DNA of 64,000 bases. It comes from Fratercula arctica (Eukaryota > Chordata > Aves > Charadriiformes > Alcidae). The notes below the pieces were generated by a model. That model searched no databases. It was not told the DNA's origin and was given only the letters and a program-made list of their open reading frames with translations. Below are positions 12,101-21,706 of the stretch, one piece after another (position 1 is the stretch's first letter; every line of letters begins with the position of its first letter). Location of the stretch: assembly GCA_947846985.1 (NCBI GenBank), contig CANTUZ010000005.1:5130001-5194000 (forward strand), written 5' to 3'. A program made the translations under genes and the position numbers.

Positions 12101-12544
12101 GTATTTCCATGGGTCAGAGCAAGAGAGGGGTTGGATGCTTGTGGAATCCTATCAAGTACAGCAGTGGACTAAGCCCTTCAGTCTTCTCGTTTTCACCTTT
12201 ACTGGAAAAAACATACTTTTCGTGACTAACTTGCATGCTGCTATGACATGTTCTGCAGTTAATATCTCTTTCCAGAGACTCGGTATTAATTACCCCGGTT
12301 GTCTCTTCCTTTCCTTTGTTACCCGCTGGCAAGGTGAATGCCACTGCAGCTTTCACAGGGAGCTGGTATTCTTTCTACCTCAGAATACAAATAATCGTGA
12401 ACTCCTCTGCCTTTGCAGATGAACATGCTAATGAGACTGCAAGAAGCAGCCAACTACTCAAGTCCCCAGAGTTACGACAGTGACTCTAACAGCAACAGCC
12501 ATCACGATGACATCCTCGATTCGTCTCTGGAGTCGACGTTGTGA
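741..12544 (+). CDS. NAV2: Neuron navigator 2, C-terminal nine coding exons (5' part lies outside the window)
   Basis: Nine exons join in phase: 741-836, 993-1161, 3179-3414, 4624-4778, 5286-5357, 5841-6037, 6503-6621, 11102-11305 and 12419-12544. Together they give 1374 nt, or 457 codons plus TGA. The product matches the C-terminal region of the neuron navigator family as I know it, and NAV2 best: it ends SSLESTL, and the neighbour is DBX1, as in human. Seen in the protein: a GVSGKTKWD segment in the first exon, the P-loop GPSGTGKT at 3289-3312, and a Walker-B-like strand VIILDN at about 4696-4713. The tail is rich in Ser, Asn and Asp. Navigators are large cytoskeleton-associated AAA+ proteins acting in neurite outgrowth and cell migration; mammalian NAV2 is retinoic-acid inducible (family knowledge). 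The N-terminal calponin-homology and coiled-coil parts would lie upstream of this window. NAV1 and NAV3 are similar; synteny favours NAV2. Confidence 0.95.
993..1161 (+). CDS. NAV2: NAV2 coding exon b
   Basis: The acceptor is TTTTCACCCTAG and the donor is AAAG|GTAATT. The exon is 169 nt, entered in phase 0 and left after one base of a codon. It begins EYIIHVDPVSQLGLNSDSV and ends GENNTISVTIK, continuing directly from exon a. Confidence 0.94.
1162..3178 (+). other. NAV2 intron between exons b and c
   Basis: About 2 kb without coding signal. It contains a 10-bp perfect inverted repeat (1585-1594 with 1601-1610) and a 30-nt A run at 3076-3105. Confidence 0.7.
3179..3414 (+). CDS. NAV2: NAV2 coding exon c, carries the AAA+ P-loop
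   Basis: The acceptor is TCCTCTTGCAG and the donor is AAG|GTGAGG. The 236-nt exon completes the Gly codon split from exon b and ends in phase 0. It encodes the Walker A motif GPSGTGKT (3289-3312), flanked by RRIILS and YLANRLSEY, the nucleotide-binding core. A 30-nt A run sits about 73 bp upstream of the acceptor. Confidence 0.96.
3415..4623 (+). other. NAV2 intron between exons c and d
   Basis: About 1.2 kb with nothing recognised beyond an A run at about 3944-3964 and a T-rich polypyrimidine stretch before the acceptor of exon d. Confidence 0.7.
4624..4778 (+). CDS. NAV2: NAV2 coding exon d, Walker-B-like strand
   Basis: The acceptor is TATGCGCTTTGCAG and the donor is AAATG|GTAAAG. The exon is 155 nt and ends with two bases of a Cys codon. 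It encodes ELRQYLSNLADQCNSEN and then MPLVIILDNLHHV. The strand VIILDN sits where Walker B is expected, but Asn replaces the usual Glu after the Asp. Confidence 0.95.
4779..5285 (+). other. NAV2 intron between exons d and e
   Basis: About 0.5 kb, AT-rich. I see nothing in it beyond the T-rich tract before the acceptor. Confidence 0.7.
5286..5357 (+). CDS. NAV2: NAV2 coding exon e (short)
   Basis: The acceptor is a T-rich tract ending AATAG and the donor is TTCAG|GTACTG. At 72 nt it is the smallest exon here. It completes the Cys codon from exon d and reads PYIIGTMNQATSSTPNLQLH, leaving two bases of an Arg codon. The IGTMNQ segment corresponds to the sensor-1 region of AAA+ proteins by position (inference). 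Confidence 0.93.
5358..5840 (+). other. NAV2 intron between exons e and f
   Basis: About 0.5 kb, AT-rich. I see no feature in it. Confidence 0.7.
5841..6037 (+). CDS. NAV2: NAV2 coding exon f
   Basis: The acceptor is TTCTGCCGTAG and the donor is ATTG|GTAAGT. The exon is 197 nt. It begins by completing Arg and reads WVLCANHTEPVKGFLGRFLR, ending EAHSSSDVTIG. It is basic and helical, in the small-domain part of the ATPase module. Confidence 0.95.
6038..6502 (+). other. NAV2 intron between exons f and g, with a small tandem duplication
   Basis: About 0.46 kb. Near 6431-6470 an 18-bp unit (GTGATGCRTATCATGATT) is repeated twice in tandem, followed by a partial third copy. Confidence 0.6.
6503..6621 (+). 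CDS. NAV2: NAV2 coding exon g
   Basis: The acceptor is CCCTCTCCAG and the donor is CTACAG|GTGAGC. The exon is 119 nt, enters after one base of Gly and leaves in phase 0. It encodes PRLFLSCPIDVDGSRVWF and ends LLEAVREGLQ. Confidence 0.95.
6622..11101 (+). other. NAV2 intron between exons g and h
   Basis: About 4.5 kb. No exon is recognised. A stretch at about 7690-7840 faintly resembles the 3' part of an old CR1 copy, too diverged to call. The rest is unremarkable. Confidence 0.6.
11102..11305 (+). CDS. NAV2: NAV2 coding exon h
   Basis: The acceptor is TGCTTTTCCAG and the donor is CCTTTG|GTAAGC. The exon is 204 nt, phase 0 at both ends. It begins LYGRRAPWEDPAKWVMDTYP, then has a Trp/Pro-rich stretch and the GFDGYSMSREGSTSKQ segment. 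It is preceded by a 4.5-kb intron. Confidence 0.95.
11306..12418 (+). other. NAV2 last intron
   Basis: About 1.1 kb between exon h and the terminal exon. I see no feature in it. Confidence 0.65.
12419..12544 (+). CDS. NAV2: NAV2 last coding exon with stop codon
   Basis: The acceptor is CTCTGCCTTTGCAG. The exon encodes 41 residues, MNMLMRLQEAANYSS through to DDILDSSLESTL, then TGA at 12542-12544. The tail holds a Ser/Asp/Asn-alternating stretch (YDSDSNSNSHHDD), as in other vertebrate NAV2 proteins. Confidence 0.95.
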   Translation: MNMLMRLQEAANYSSPQSYDSDSNSNSHHDDILDSSLESTL

Positions 12545-13063
12545 TCTTCCTCAGCTAGAAATAGGTCGTTTCCATTATTGGTCTCCCGCTTGGCAAGAAC
12601 TCTGATCACAGACTCGTGAAAAGAACACGTTCCTGGGCTGGGATCTCAGTATTAGAGCTGCAAGAACAACAAGACACTTGGAGTCAGTCTTGAACCTGGG
12701 TGCAGGCAACCCAAGCAACCTTTGTATTGTTTTTTCTTTTGACGATGATGAGAACTGCACTATTCCTTTGTTTTCTTCTGTTTAGTTGCTGTAAGCTCTC
12801 ATGCCTAAGATACCGAAGATGTTAAAAATAATCATCATTACTAAAAGTTAAAGGGAGGGGGGGAACTTCACAGCTAAGAAGCAAACAGCTTTGTGCCATG
12901 TACTGTCCAGAAGGAGAGGGGAGAGGAAATTTTTGCCTATGCTGCTTCTGACCAAACACACTTAGGTGAGGGCTGGACTTTTACCAATCAGCTTTGCGGA
13001 TTAAACTCAGCTTCATATAGTTCTGGTGCTATAACTATATCGCTTGCCTTGGTAATAATACTC

Positions 13064-13102
13064 AATAAAGGCAAAGCTGCGAAACAGAGAAGTTTGAATA
13101 AA
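13064..13102 (+). terminator. Possible proximal poly(A) signals in the NAV2 3' UTR
   Basis: AATAAA occurs at 13064-13069 and 13097-13102, about 520-560 bp after the stop codon. Use of these would give a short UTR isoform. No transcript evidence is available here. Confidence 0.35.
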
Positions 13103-16100
13103 TAGTAAAAAAAAGAGAAAAGGAAAAAAAAAAATAGAAAAGAAAAGCACTGCTCTCCTTGCCAGTCTGAGACCTTGGCTTTCTTTCATTATGTGTTTAT
13201 AAAGATATATATAAATAGGAATATATAAAAATATATATACAGTCTGAACAAATCAGGTTTTTTCAAACACTGTGTAACAATCAATCCTACTACGAGTGAA
13301 AGACCAGGTAGCCCTTTGCTAGTCAGGGCCTGATTCTCTTCCCGCTTACATCCACGTAACCAACTCGGTTGACTTCAGTTACACCCGATTTATTTCCTCT
13401 GACGCGAGTGAGTTTCCCTCCTCCGCAGAAGCCAGGGAAAGGGCCGTGCCCATTGCAGTCCTACAGCTCCAAAGGACCTTCGGCAGTGCACAGGCGTTGC
13501 GAGCCCTGTATGCAGAGGTGAGCTACACCCCTGGAAAAAGGGATTAATCGGACTTTCCATTTTTAATTCTTGCCATGAAACGTTACAGCTGTTTTCTAAA
13601 AACTTTGGGGTTTGTTCAGAGTTTTTTGTTCCGATCGGCACAACCATAAATGGGTGAGTTAAAACTCAGCTCTGCCACAACTCCAGTGCTACTCCGGTGA
13701 CAACATTTACTTCCACGACTTTTCTTTTCAACTGAAAAAAAAATAAAAATAATACGAAATATAGTAGTGCTTTAGCAGTATTCAGGTCTGGAAACAAAGG
13801 AGGGAAGGTACTGCGTCAATTTTAAGTTTAGCTGGGCCACGCTTGCGAGTGTTGGCGGAGCTGTGAACCTGGTTTTATTTCTCCTCCTCTCTGGACGCAC
13901 ACACCTACACTCTCAGTGTTAAGGCTTGTACTTCTGTTGGGGAACAAGAACACCTCCCAAAGAATTGCACTTTTCCTTTTTGGGGAAGCAAATGCTTACA
14001 CCACCATCGCCACAACGTCAGCCGTACCTCAGCAAAAACGTCACTCCTCAGTATCGGTTTGTGCTAGCCTTTCCAGCTGTCTTTTGGTGCTGACTTCTGA
14101 AGCGATGCCTTATTTTGTGCTAATTGCGTTGGATTAAATTAGTGCTGTATATTAGGGGTTTTTATTTAAAGAAACAGGGCTAAAGTCATCTCTCGGAATA
14201 TCATAAGTTGCTGTGAATATTGTTTGTATGAGATACTAGGGTTTGTTTAAATGTGACAAAAAAGGAGGGAAACGAGATAACTTTTCAGGTTCATATCAGT
14301 CCGCAGCTACTAAATCACTGAAGAGCTGTTTTATCCATGCAGGAGGGGAAAGAAAAAAAAGAAAAAAAAAAAGCTTTTCAACTATAATAAATGCTGTCAT
14401 TAATAAATTACAGGAATATGCTGTTTTTTCAATGTACAGAAAGAGAGCTTATTACAAACACTTTTTTAAGAGCTTGTGGGTTTAAAGTAAATGTAACAGA
14501 CAAGTTCATGCTTCTGTGACTCAGCTTGAGAGGATCGTTTTATTATACCTCATGACTTTCTGTAACAACTGTACTTTGTCTTACTGAGCTGGTCTTGAAT
14601 CTGCTCCTGTTACAACTTTTAAGTGCTGATGACTTTTTTTTTTTTTTTTTAAAGAAAAATATTGTAAAAGAAAAATTTAAATATTTTAATGATGGGGGGA
14701 GGGGCGGGGAGAAGAGCTTGGCGTTGTTACTGTTTTAACCTTATGAACTCTTATTTCATTATTTCACTGAATGAAATACCAAGGGTTATTCAGCCAATGT
14801 TCCTAATCTAGTTCCTTGGTACTGTAAAAATGGGATAAATCTGTATGGAATCAAATACATAGCATGCTGATGGTGAGTTTGAAAGAGGTTAATTTTTCCA
14901 GTAGTCTTGACAATTCTGCTTCCCGGCACTGACTTTACCTGCTACTACTGTGAATTTTGGTACCTAATCCCCCAACTGAATCCATGCAGAATAGAGCATG
15001 TGCCTGTAAAAAAAAAAAAAAATCCAGTTGCAGGGCTAGGGCTCTAAATGGACTTAATATCCTAGAAAACGTCTCAGTTAACCTTTAACTGAGAGCTATA
15101 AGACGTGTTTAAAGCGGTGTTTTATTTGTGGGGAACGGGGTATTTTTTTTTTTTTTTGTCTTCTTCTCATTTTTAGTTCCTGTGCTTAAGCTCGGGAAGG
15201 AATTTCTGTTATCTTAATATTTTTTGTTGACACTAGCTTGGATTACAGCAAGCAAGGCGATTTTGAGTAGGCTAGTCATTCTAAGCATCACAATATTCCG
15301 TGTCTTTTCTGAAACTTCGGGAAGCAGGGTCACCTGTTGTGCACACGTCTTAGTTTTTATCAAGACTTTTCATCGATTAAGTCTTTCTTTAAGCGACTTT
15401 GTTCTCATTTAAGGCTTTTTCAAAACACTTCCTTTTTTTTTTTTTTTTTTTGCCTTTTTTCTTACGAAGTTGGCTTGTTTAAAAAAAAAAAAATCAACAA
15501 GAAAGAAATGCAAGATTCTATGCAACATTCAGGTTGAGTTATAAATTGAAAGTATAAACCATTTTCTTTCCTTCAGAACTGCCAAGAATGATACAGGCCA
15601 TAAATGAGACGTGGTTTATCTGGGGAAGGGGAGGGAGGGGGTTGGTTAGCCTTTTTTTGTACATTTCGGAAGAAGCAAACTGATGCTTCATTGTTGATGC
15701 TTAACTTCGATATTACGTGTATGAAAACTTGTCTAAATGTGGCAATTTTCTTTCCAGAAAAAAAATAGAAAAACAAAGCAAAAAAAATATCTTTCTTTGT
15801 CGATATTAAATGGAAGGTTGCTGTTTTGATCTAGTCGTTTCCAGTGGAACAGTTTATGAAATATGTTCTATAAGATGTACATTTTTTCATTGTAACATAG
15901 AAATGTAAATATTTGATTAAAAGTGCTGCATTTTGATGAATTTTTTCTAGCCATTTTTAAAGAGAAAAACTAGGAATTGAGTATTTTGTGTACGTTTATG
16001 ATGTTTTCCATTTGCTCCTCTCCCTATTTAATTTTCAGTTCTCATTTAGGATTGGAATTTGTGAATGGTCTGTTTGAGATCATGCCTCCCCTTTCTCACC

Positions 16101-16141
16101 CTCCCCGTTTCTCTCCCTTCCCCGCCCCCTGTGTCATGGAG

Positions 16142-16190
16142 AATAAAGCTGATGATTGTACCAGTCTTAAATTATTCATGATTCAATAAA
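16142..16190 (+). terminator. Distal poly(A) signals of NAV2
   Basis: Two AATAAA hexamers (16142-16147 and 16185-16190) are spaced 43 bp apart, at the end of the AT-rich UTR-like sequence. Confidence 0.6.
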
Positions 16191-16639
16191 ATTGATGCTT
16201 ATTTATTCAGATTTGTGGCTTCCCAGAACTTTTTGTCCCTTCTTAATCAACATTTTCTGATTTTTTTTTTTTTTATTTGAAGATTGTGGAGTTCCGTTCT
16301 TGTTTTTATTGGCTTCTTACAAGTACTTGCGAAAAGATGCCAACAGCCCTGAGCCACATCCGGGAGGAAATTTAGCAGAGGGACTACACCAATGTGATTC
16401 TCTCCCATAGCTGATGTTTGCACACAGTATCCATCAAGAACTGCTCAAGAAAAGACTGGTCTTACCCATGTAGAGCGTCTCTGCATAAAGCTGAGCCCCG
16501 TGCAGTCAGTCCTATGTGGCCAGCAGGCTGGACACGTCCTGATACCAGCTGGTGCCAGCTGCTTTTTCAAGAGAAGTCCCTGTTGGTCACAAGGGTACTT
16601 GGCAGCCTGTGTTAGGCATATTCTGAACACGCTTTGCAG

Positions 16640-16840
16640 AGTGAACTTCACAGAACGGTAGAATGTGTTGGGTTGGAAGGGACCTTTAGAGGTCATCTAG
16701 TCCAATCCCCCCACAATGAGCAGGGACGTCTTCTACTAGATCAGGTTGCTCAGAGCCCCGTCCAACCTGGCCTTGAATGTTTCCAGGGATGGGGCATCTA
16801 CCACCTCTCTGGGCAACCTGCACATTGCACGCATTACCAT
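16640..16840 (-). mobile_element. CR1 LINE 3' fragment, antisense
   Basis: On the + strand the stretch begins CACAGAACGGTAGAATG, then GGGTTGGAAGGGACC, and continues with CATCTAGTCCAATCCCCC and the CCTGGCCTTGAATG block. This is the reverse complement of an avian CR1 3' end, so the element points to the - strand. Only the terminal 200 bp or so are present, the usual 5' truncation. Confidence 0.85.
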
Positions 16841-18354
16841 TTCCTCTTCACCTATTTGATAAGAGACGCTATGATTATGCAGTAATAAATTTACCTTGGT
16901 CAGTAAGACCATGTAGGGATCTAGTCTCCTTTCTTTCAAAGAAATGTTCTGCTCTAACTTGGAAAAAAAATAAGTACTCTCTTTTCAGAAAGGACAAATC
17001 CAAAAACCTCTGCACTTAAAGTGCAGGGGATAATTTGCAACTGGAGACTTATTTTCTGTTCATATTTCTGCTTTTTTTGGCAGTTCTTGTAGTTATCTTG
17101 TCCTCTACTCACTGATTTGAACAATTAATATTGGTAGGATAGATTCACCTATGTCAAAGAAAAAGTTTTGAAAGAGAAGAAATTCTGCTGAAAACTGATG
17201 ATCTGCATTCAAGTTAGTTTAAATTAAAAGTAGTCTTCACTTTTCTTTTAATACCACAGCAGTGCAAACTGTAACTCAGAGCTGATCTTCCATAACGTGG
17301 TCTTCATCTGTCCCTCCACAGCAATTTTCCAGAGGCAGAATAGTTTTGGACATGCTGAAGCAGATTTTTCTGTGTTCTGTAAACTTGCTTTGATTCACAG
17401 AATTTTGTGTTTTAGAACTGGCCCTGGAAAACACTCCAGCCCTGATCTTGGACAATGTTTGAATCAATACTGGACTGGCACCAAAACACTTAATATCTCT
17501 CAGGAACTCTTTTTCCCTTTCTTTCCTTTTTTTGGCCTCCCCGTCCCTTCCCTGTGGTCTTGTTTTTTGTGCACGCTGTCTTGTACGCTCATCTTCACAT
17601 TTTTTTTCCTTTACCTCATCTTTAACCTGTATTGCCCTGCTTTTCTGTTTCCAGCATCCTATTTTATATCCGTCTTAGATCCACCTCATCACTTCTCAGT
17701 GCTGTAGGATCAGTGCGGACTTCCTTTTTGCAATCGAAGGGGAAATTCCTGGAGTCATTTTATGAGCTCAATCCACAGCCTGTGACACATACTTAAACCC
17801 TTCACTTTCCAGCAACATTTTCCACTGATACCTTGAAGGCGTCACATCAAGTGCCAGAGAGGAAATACCTCCTGATGCCCTTCAGGCTCCCATCCTCTCT
17901 TCTGCACTTTATGCATGGCCTCATTTGACCACTTTACTGATGATGGTGATTCTGACATTGAGCTCTATGTTAGGTGTGATAACAAGGCTTGTGGCGTGGA
18001 GACACCTATTCTTCATTGGTTTCTAGCTTTTAATGTGAATAAAGCAGTTTCTCTCTGCTTCACACTTAATAGCCCCCACTTGGCACAGGGAGCACCCATG
18101 TGAGGTTGCTTTTCATAAGGCACATTTGCGGTATGTCAGCAGGGGAGGAGCTCATGGACCCTAAAAGCCCACAGTCATTCCCACCCTCTCCTTGTTTATC
18201 AGGAGAAGACTTGAGGGGGTTAGAGCAGAGCAAAGCAACTGAGGACAACTCCCATCTCTGCCAATGGCAATGGGATTGACTGTAGGCAAATATTTCATCC
18301 CTGTTTGCTTAGTCACTCAAAGAAATCCATGTTCCTCTCTCCTTCCTTGATCAC
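16841..18354. other. Intergenic stretch between CR1 fragments
   Basis: No gene recognised. The open frame at 17297-17707 has neither splice context nor a protein family that I recognise. Confidence 0.45.
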
Positions 18355-18470
18355 AGAATCATGGAATCATTTGGGTTGGAAGGGACCTTTAAAGGTCATC
18401 TAGGCTGACCCCCTGCAGCGAGCAGGGACATCTTCAACTCGATCAGGTTGTTCAGATACACAGATACTTG
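18353..18470 (-). mobile_element. CR1 LINE 3' fragment, antisense (short)
   Basis: CACAGAATCATGGAATCAT, then GGGTTGGAAGGGACC and GGTCATCTAGGCTGACCCC, mark the reverse complement of a CR1 terminus. It is truncated after roughly 115 bp. Confidence 0.85.
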
Positions 18471-19359
18471 TGATTTGCTCCTTTGCTGGAGACTAAAGGA
18501 GACCTAGTTACCAGGCATGGAGACCATGCTCTGGCTAAGCATAGGTAATTCCTCTTGCTCCTGTAAGAAGTTCATCAGTGTGGGGCTGGGCACTTAGGAG
18601 GTCTGAAGGACCTTAACATAAGATGGGATCCACAGGCTGAGAGGAGGAGGATGCTTTCAGTGAGCTTTTGTAGTAATCCTGACTGAAAGACGGTTGTACA
18701 TCAAGGACTTGGTGATCCATGCTAACCTGAATATGCCGAGGCCTCTGCTGCAAGACAAACCTGACCTTCAGGCCTGTGTTGTGCTGCACAAATTCCTTGT
18801 CCACTGGACAAACTCCGCCAGCTCATTCTAAAAGAGCAGGTCCTGCTGGGTAACAGGGATTAAGCCACCCGTGTGTCCTTGCCTTTACCTAACCGTGCAG
18901 CAAGAAGTTCTCATGAGTACGTCCTTTGACAGCAGAAATGATGACTGGAGTTTCTTTCTTGTTAGAAAAAAAAATCCTATAATACCTTGAATGACCACAC
19001 TTATGGAAAGGGTGTGACCAGCATGCTGTGTGTGGATTGGAGACCCCTTTGATGCTACCCCACTTGGGGTCCCCACTCTCTAAAGGGACATAAGGTTATC
19101 TCTACTATTCTCCTCTCACAGCGTTAGCTCTAATAAGTAGCGCTTTGATACTTGACCGAGTCCGAGTGCCTTTCTTCCTGGGGTCATAAGGAACCAGCAC
19201 CACCCAGTGCAAAACAGATGTTAGGACACAAAGCCCAAGCCCAGGGAGGGAGGAACAACCTTGTAAGCTCAGGTCTGCGCGAGCCACTAAACTTCATCAA
19301 CAACAGTATTTCTGGCAACTTTATTCCACTGTTTTCAGCTTCCTGCTCTCTGCCCACCC
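18471..19359. other. Intergenic stretch, nothing recognised
   Basis: About 0.9 kb between two CR1 copies. Short frames only, with no gene or repeat family recognised. Confidence 0.4.
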
Positions 19360-21706
19360 CACCATCAGTCTTGGCTGCTAAATCAATCTATTGCTGCACA
19401 GCAGAGCACAAGTGATCCATCAGGTTCCTGGAAGGCATTGATGACTGCTCCCTGCTGCAGATGCTGGACATGCTGCCTAGGAACAGCACATTGCTAGATT
19501 AACTGCTCACAAATCAATAAGACTTACTTTCCGACATTAACTATCAGTGGTAGCCTTGGATACAGCAATCGTAACATTGTGGGGTTGAAGATCCTTCTAA
19601 GCACACTGAAGACAAGTGGTGGGACAAAGACCCTTGATTTCAGAAGGGCCAGCTCCAATATGCTCAGAGCCCAGCTGTGAGGGAGTCCATGGGAAGCACC
19701 TGGGGCTGGCATAAGAGAATGGGAGTTCTGGGGGTTACTTAAGAACAGCCTCCTGGAAGCACAAGAACAGTCCATCCCCTACAAAGGGAAAGAAATAAGG
19801 CAGAACAGGAGACCACATTGGCTTAGCTTTTGGGTGTGCTTAAACACCCACAAAAAGACAAATACTGGCTGTGGGACAGTGGCCAAATGTCCATCAAGGA
19901 CTACAAGAACCTTACTGGAGCATGCAGAGCTGCAGTCAGGAAGGCTAAGGCTCAGCTAGAACTGAAATTGGCCGAAGATGTCAACAAGAACAGGCTCTTC
20001 AGCCACATGAGCAGTAGGCAGAAGCACAAGGAAAGCACAAGTTCATTGCTAAACAGGGCGGGGAAACTACTTACAAATAATGCTGACAAGGCAGAGGTTC
20101 TCAAGGCCGTCTTTGCCTCTGTCTTTACTGGTGTAGCTGGACCCCAGTTCACGGCCTCATAGCTACCACAACGTTGCATGTCAAACCACCAGTAGTGGAG
20201 GGAGAGCTGCTCTGTGTCCTCTTGCAAGGGTTCAGCTGACATAAATCTCCAGCCTGGGCAGAACCTACCCCAGGGTGTTAAGAGAAGCAGCTGACATTGT
20301 TGCAAGGCCATTGTCTATAATCTTTGAAAAGTTGTGGAGATCAGGGGATATCCCTGATGACTGGAAAAGGGCAAGTGTCAAACCCATCTGAGCCCAAAAG
20401 AGGATCCAGGAAACCGCAGGCCCATTAGTCTTACTTCGGTCTCTGGGAAAGCAATGGAATAAGTTCTCCTAGAAAGTATTACAAACTAAATAAAGCAGGT
20501 GGCTGGGAAAAGCCAACACGGATTTACCAAAGGCAAATCACGCCAGACTTAGATGATCACCTCCGACAACAAAATAGCATATTCTGTCTACATGGGGAGC
20601 ACAGTAGATGGTGTTTACCTGAACTTCAGCAAAGCATTTGACACTGTTTCCCACAGCCCTCTCCTGGACAAACTGGCAAAATACAGATTGGTTGAGTGAT
20701 GAATTAGGAAACTGGTTAACAGGCAGCACTCAGAGGCTGGTGGTCAATAGGTTGTACTCAGCCTGTCACAGGTGAGGTGCTCCAGGGGTCAATTACTGGG
20801 CCCCATGCTGGTCAATGTCTTCTGGCTGATGGGCCTGAAAGCCCTCTCACCAAGTGGTGACACTAAACTGGGTGGTGAGGTGGACACGTCAGAAAAGTGA
20901 GCCATCTTACAGAGAGACCTGGACAGGCTGGAAGAGCAGGCTAGCAAGAACACTGTGAAGTTTAACAAAGTACAAGGTCCTGCACCTGGGACGACATAAC
21001 CGAGGAGCCTAGTACAGATTAGGAGCTGTGTGGCTGGGGAGCAGCCTTGCTGAAAGGGACCTGGAGGTCCTGGACAACAAGCTGAACATGAGTCAGCAGC
21101 GCAACAAAGGCAAATCGGACGCTGGGCTGCATCCACAGGGGCATTGCTAACAGAGATAAGAGACAAGACCATGCCACTTGGCACTTGTCAGGCCACACCT
21201 GGAGTACTGTGCCCAGTTCTGGTCCCCACAATTAAAAAATAATGTGGAAAGACTGGAAAGGGTCCAAACGAGGGCCACAAAGCTGATCAAAATGGCAGAG
21301 AACTTCCCCATAAGGGAAGACTGAAGCAGTTAGGTATCTTCTCATGGAGAAGAGAAGGCTTGGGGAGGACCTCATCACGATATTCCAGTACTTAAAGGAC
21401 GGCTACAAAGAGGATGGAGGCTCCTTTTCACAAGGAGACACATGGAAGACACAAGGGACAATGGGTACAAGTTGCACCAGGAGAGGTTTTTATCTCAGTC
21501 TAAGAAAGATGTTTTTTTACAGTGAGAACAATCATTCACTGGAACAACTTCTTCGGGGCGCCGTAGAATCCCCATCACTGGAGGTTTTTCAAGATGTGAT
21601 TGAACAGGGTAAAAGTTTTCATGTAGCCTCCCTTTCCCACAAAAGATTGGACCAGAGGATCTTTCCAGATCAGTTCCAACCTGGGCTGTTCTATGAAGTG
21701 TTTTAA
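19360..21706 (+). mobile_element. CR1 LINE copy, 5'-truncated, decayed endonuclease/reverse transcriptase ORF
   Basis: Conceptual translation in shifting frames follows CR1 ORF2 in order. First comes an endonuclease tail (AEHK-stop-SIRFLEGIDD near 19.4 kb, then GSLGYSNRNIVGLKIL and TKTLDFRRA near 19.56-19.65 kb). A linker follows (AQEQSIP; ACRAAVRKAKAQLELKLAED near 19.9 kb; KAEVLKAVFASVFTG near 20.1 kb). Then come reverse transcriptase pieces (GVYLNFSKAFDTVSHSPLL near 20.6 kb; DTKLGGEVDTSEK near 20.86 kb) and a 3' end with CTGGGCTGTTCTATGA. Stops and frameshifts are frequent. The segment expected between the FDTVSH and DTKLGG blocks is too short, so the catalytic core is largely deleted and the copy is dead. 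Confidence 0.88.

Larger units (their letters stand above)
12545..16210 (+). other. NAV2: NAV2 3' UTR (about 3.7 kb, probably with several poly(A) sites)
   Basis: AT-rich sequence without long ORFs follows the stop codon. Possible proximal AATAAA signals lie at 13064-13069 and 13097-13102. The distal pair at 16142-16147 and 16185-16190 precedes a T-rich stretch near 16260. A Pumilio-type motif TGTAAATA lies at 15904-15911. Repeat debris starts only after about 16.6 kb, which fits a UTR end near 16.2 kb. The 3' end is inferred from signals, not from transcripts. Confidence 0.7.

Noticed and set aside
17297..17707. 136-residue + strand frame between NAV2 and DBX1
   Set aside because: Hydrophobic and Phe/Cys-rich from T-rich DNA. 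No start context, splice sites or known family.
19830..20162. 110-residue frame as a host gene
   Set aside because: The sequence matches the linker between endonuclease and reverse transcriptase of CR1 ORF2, so it is part of the dead LINE.
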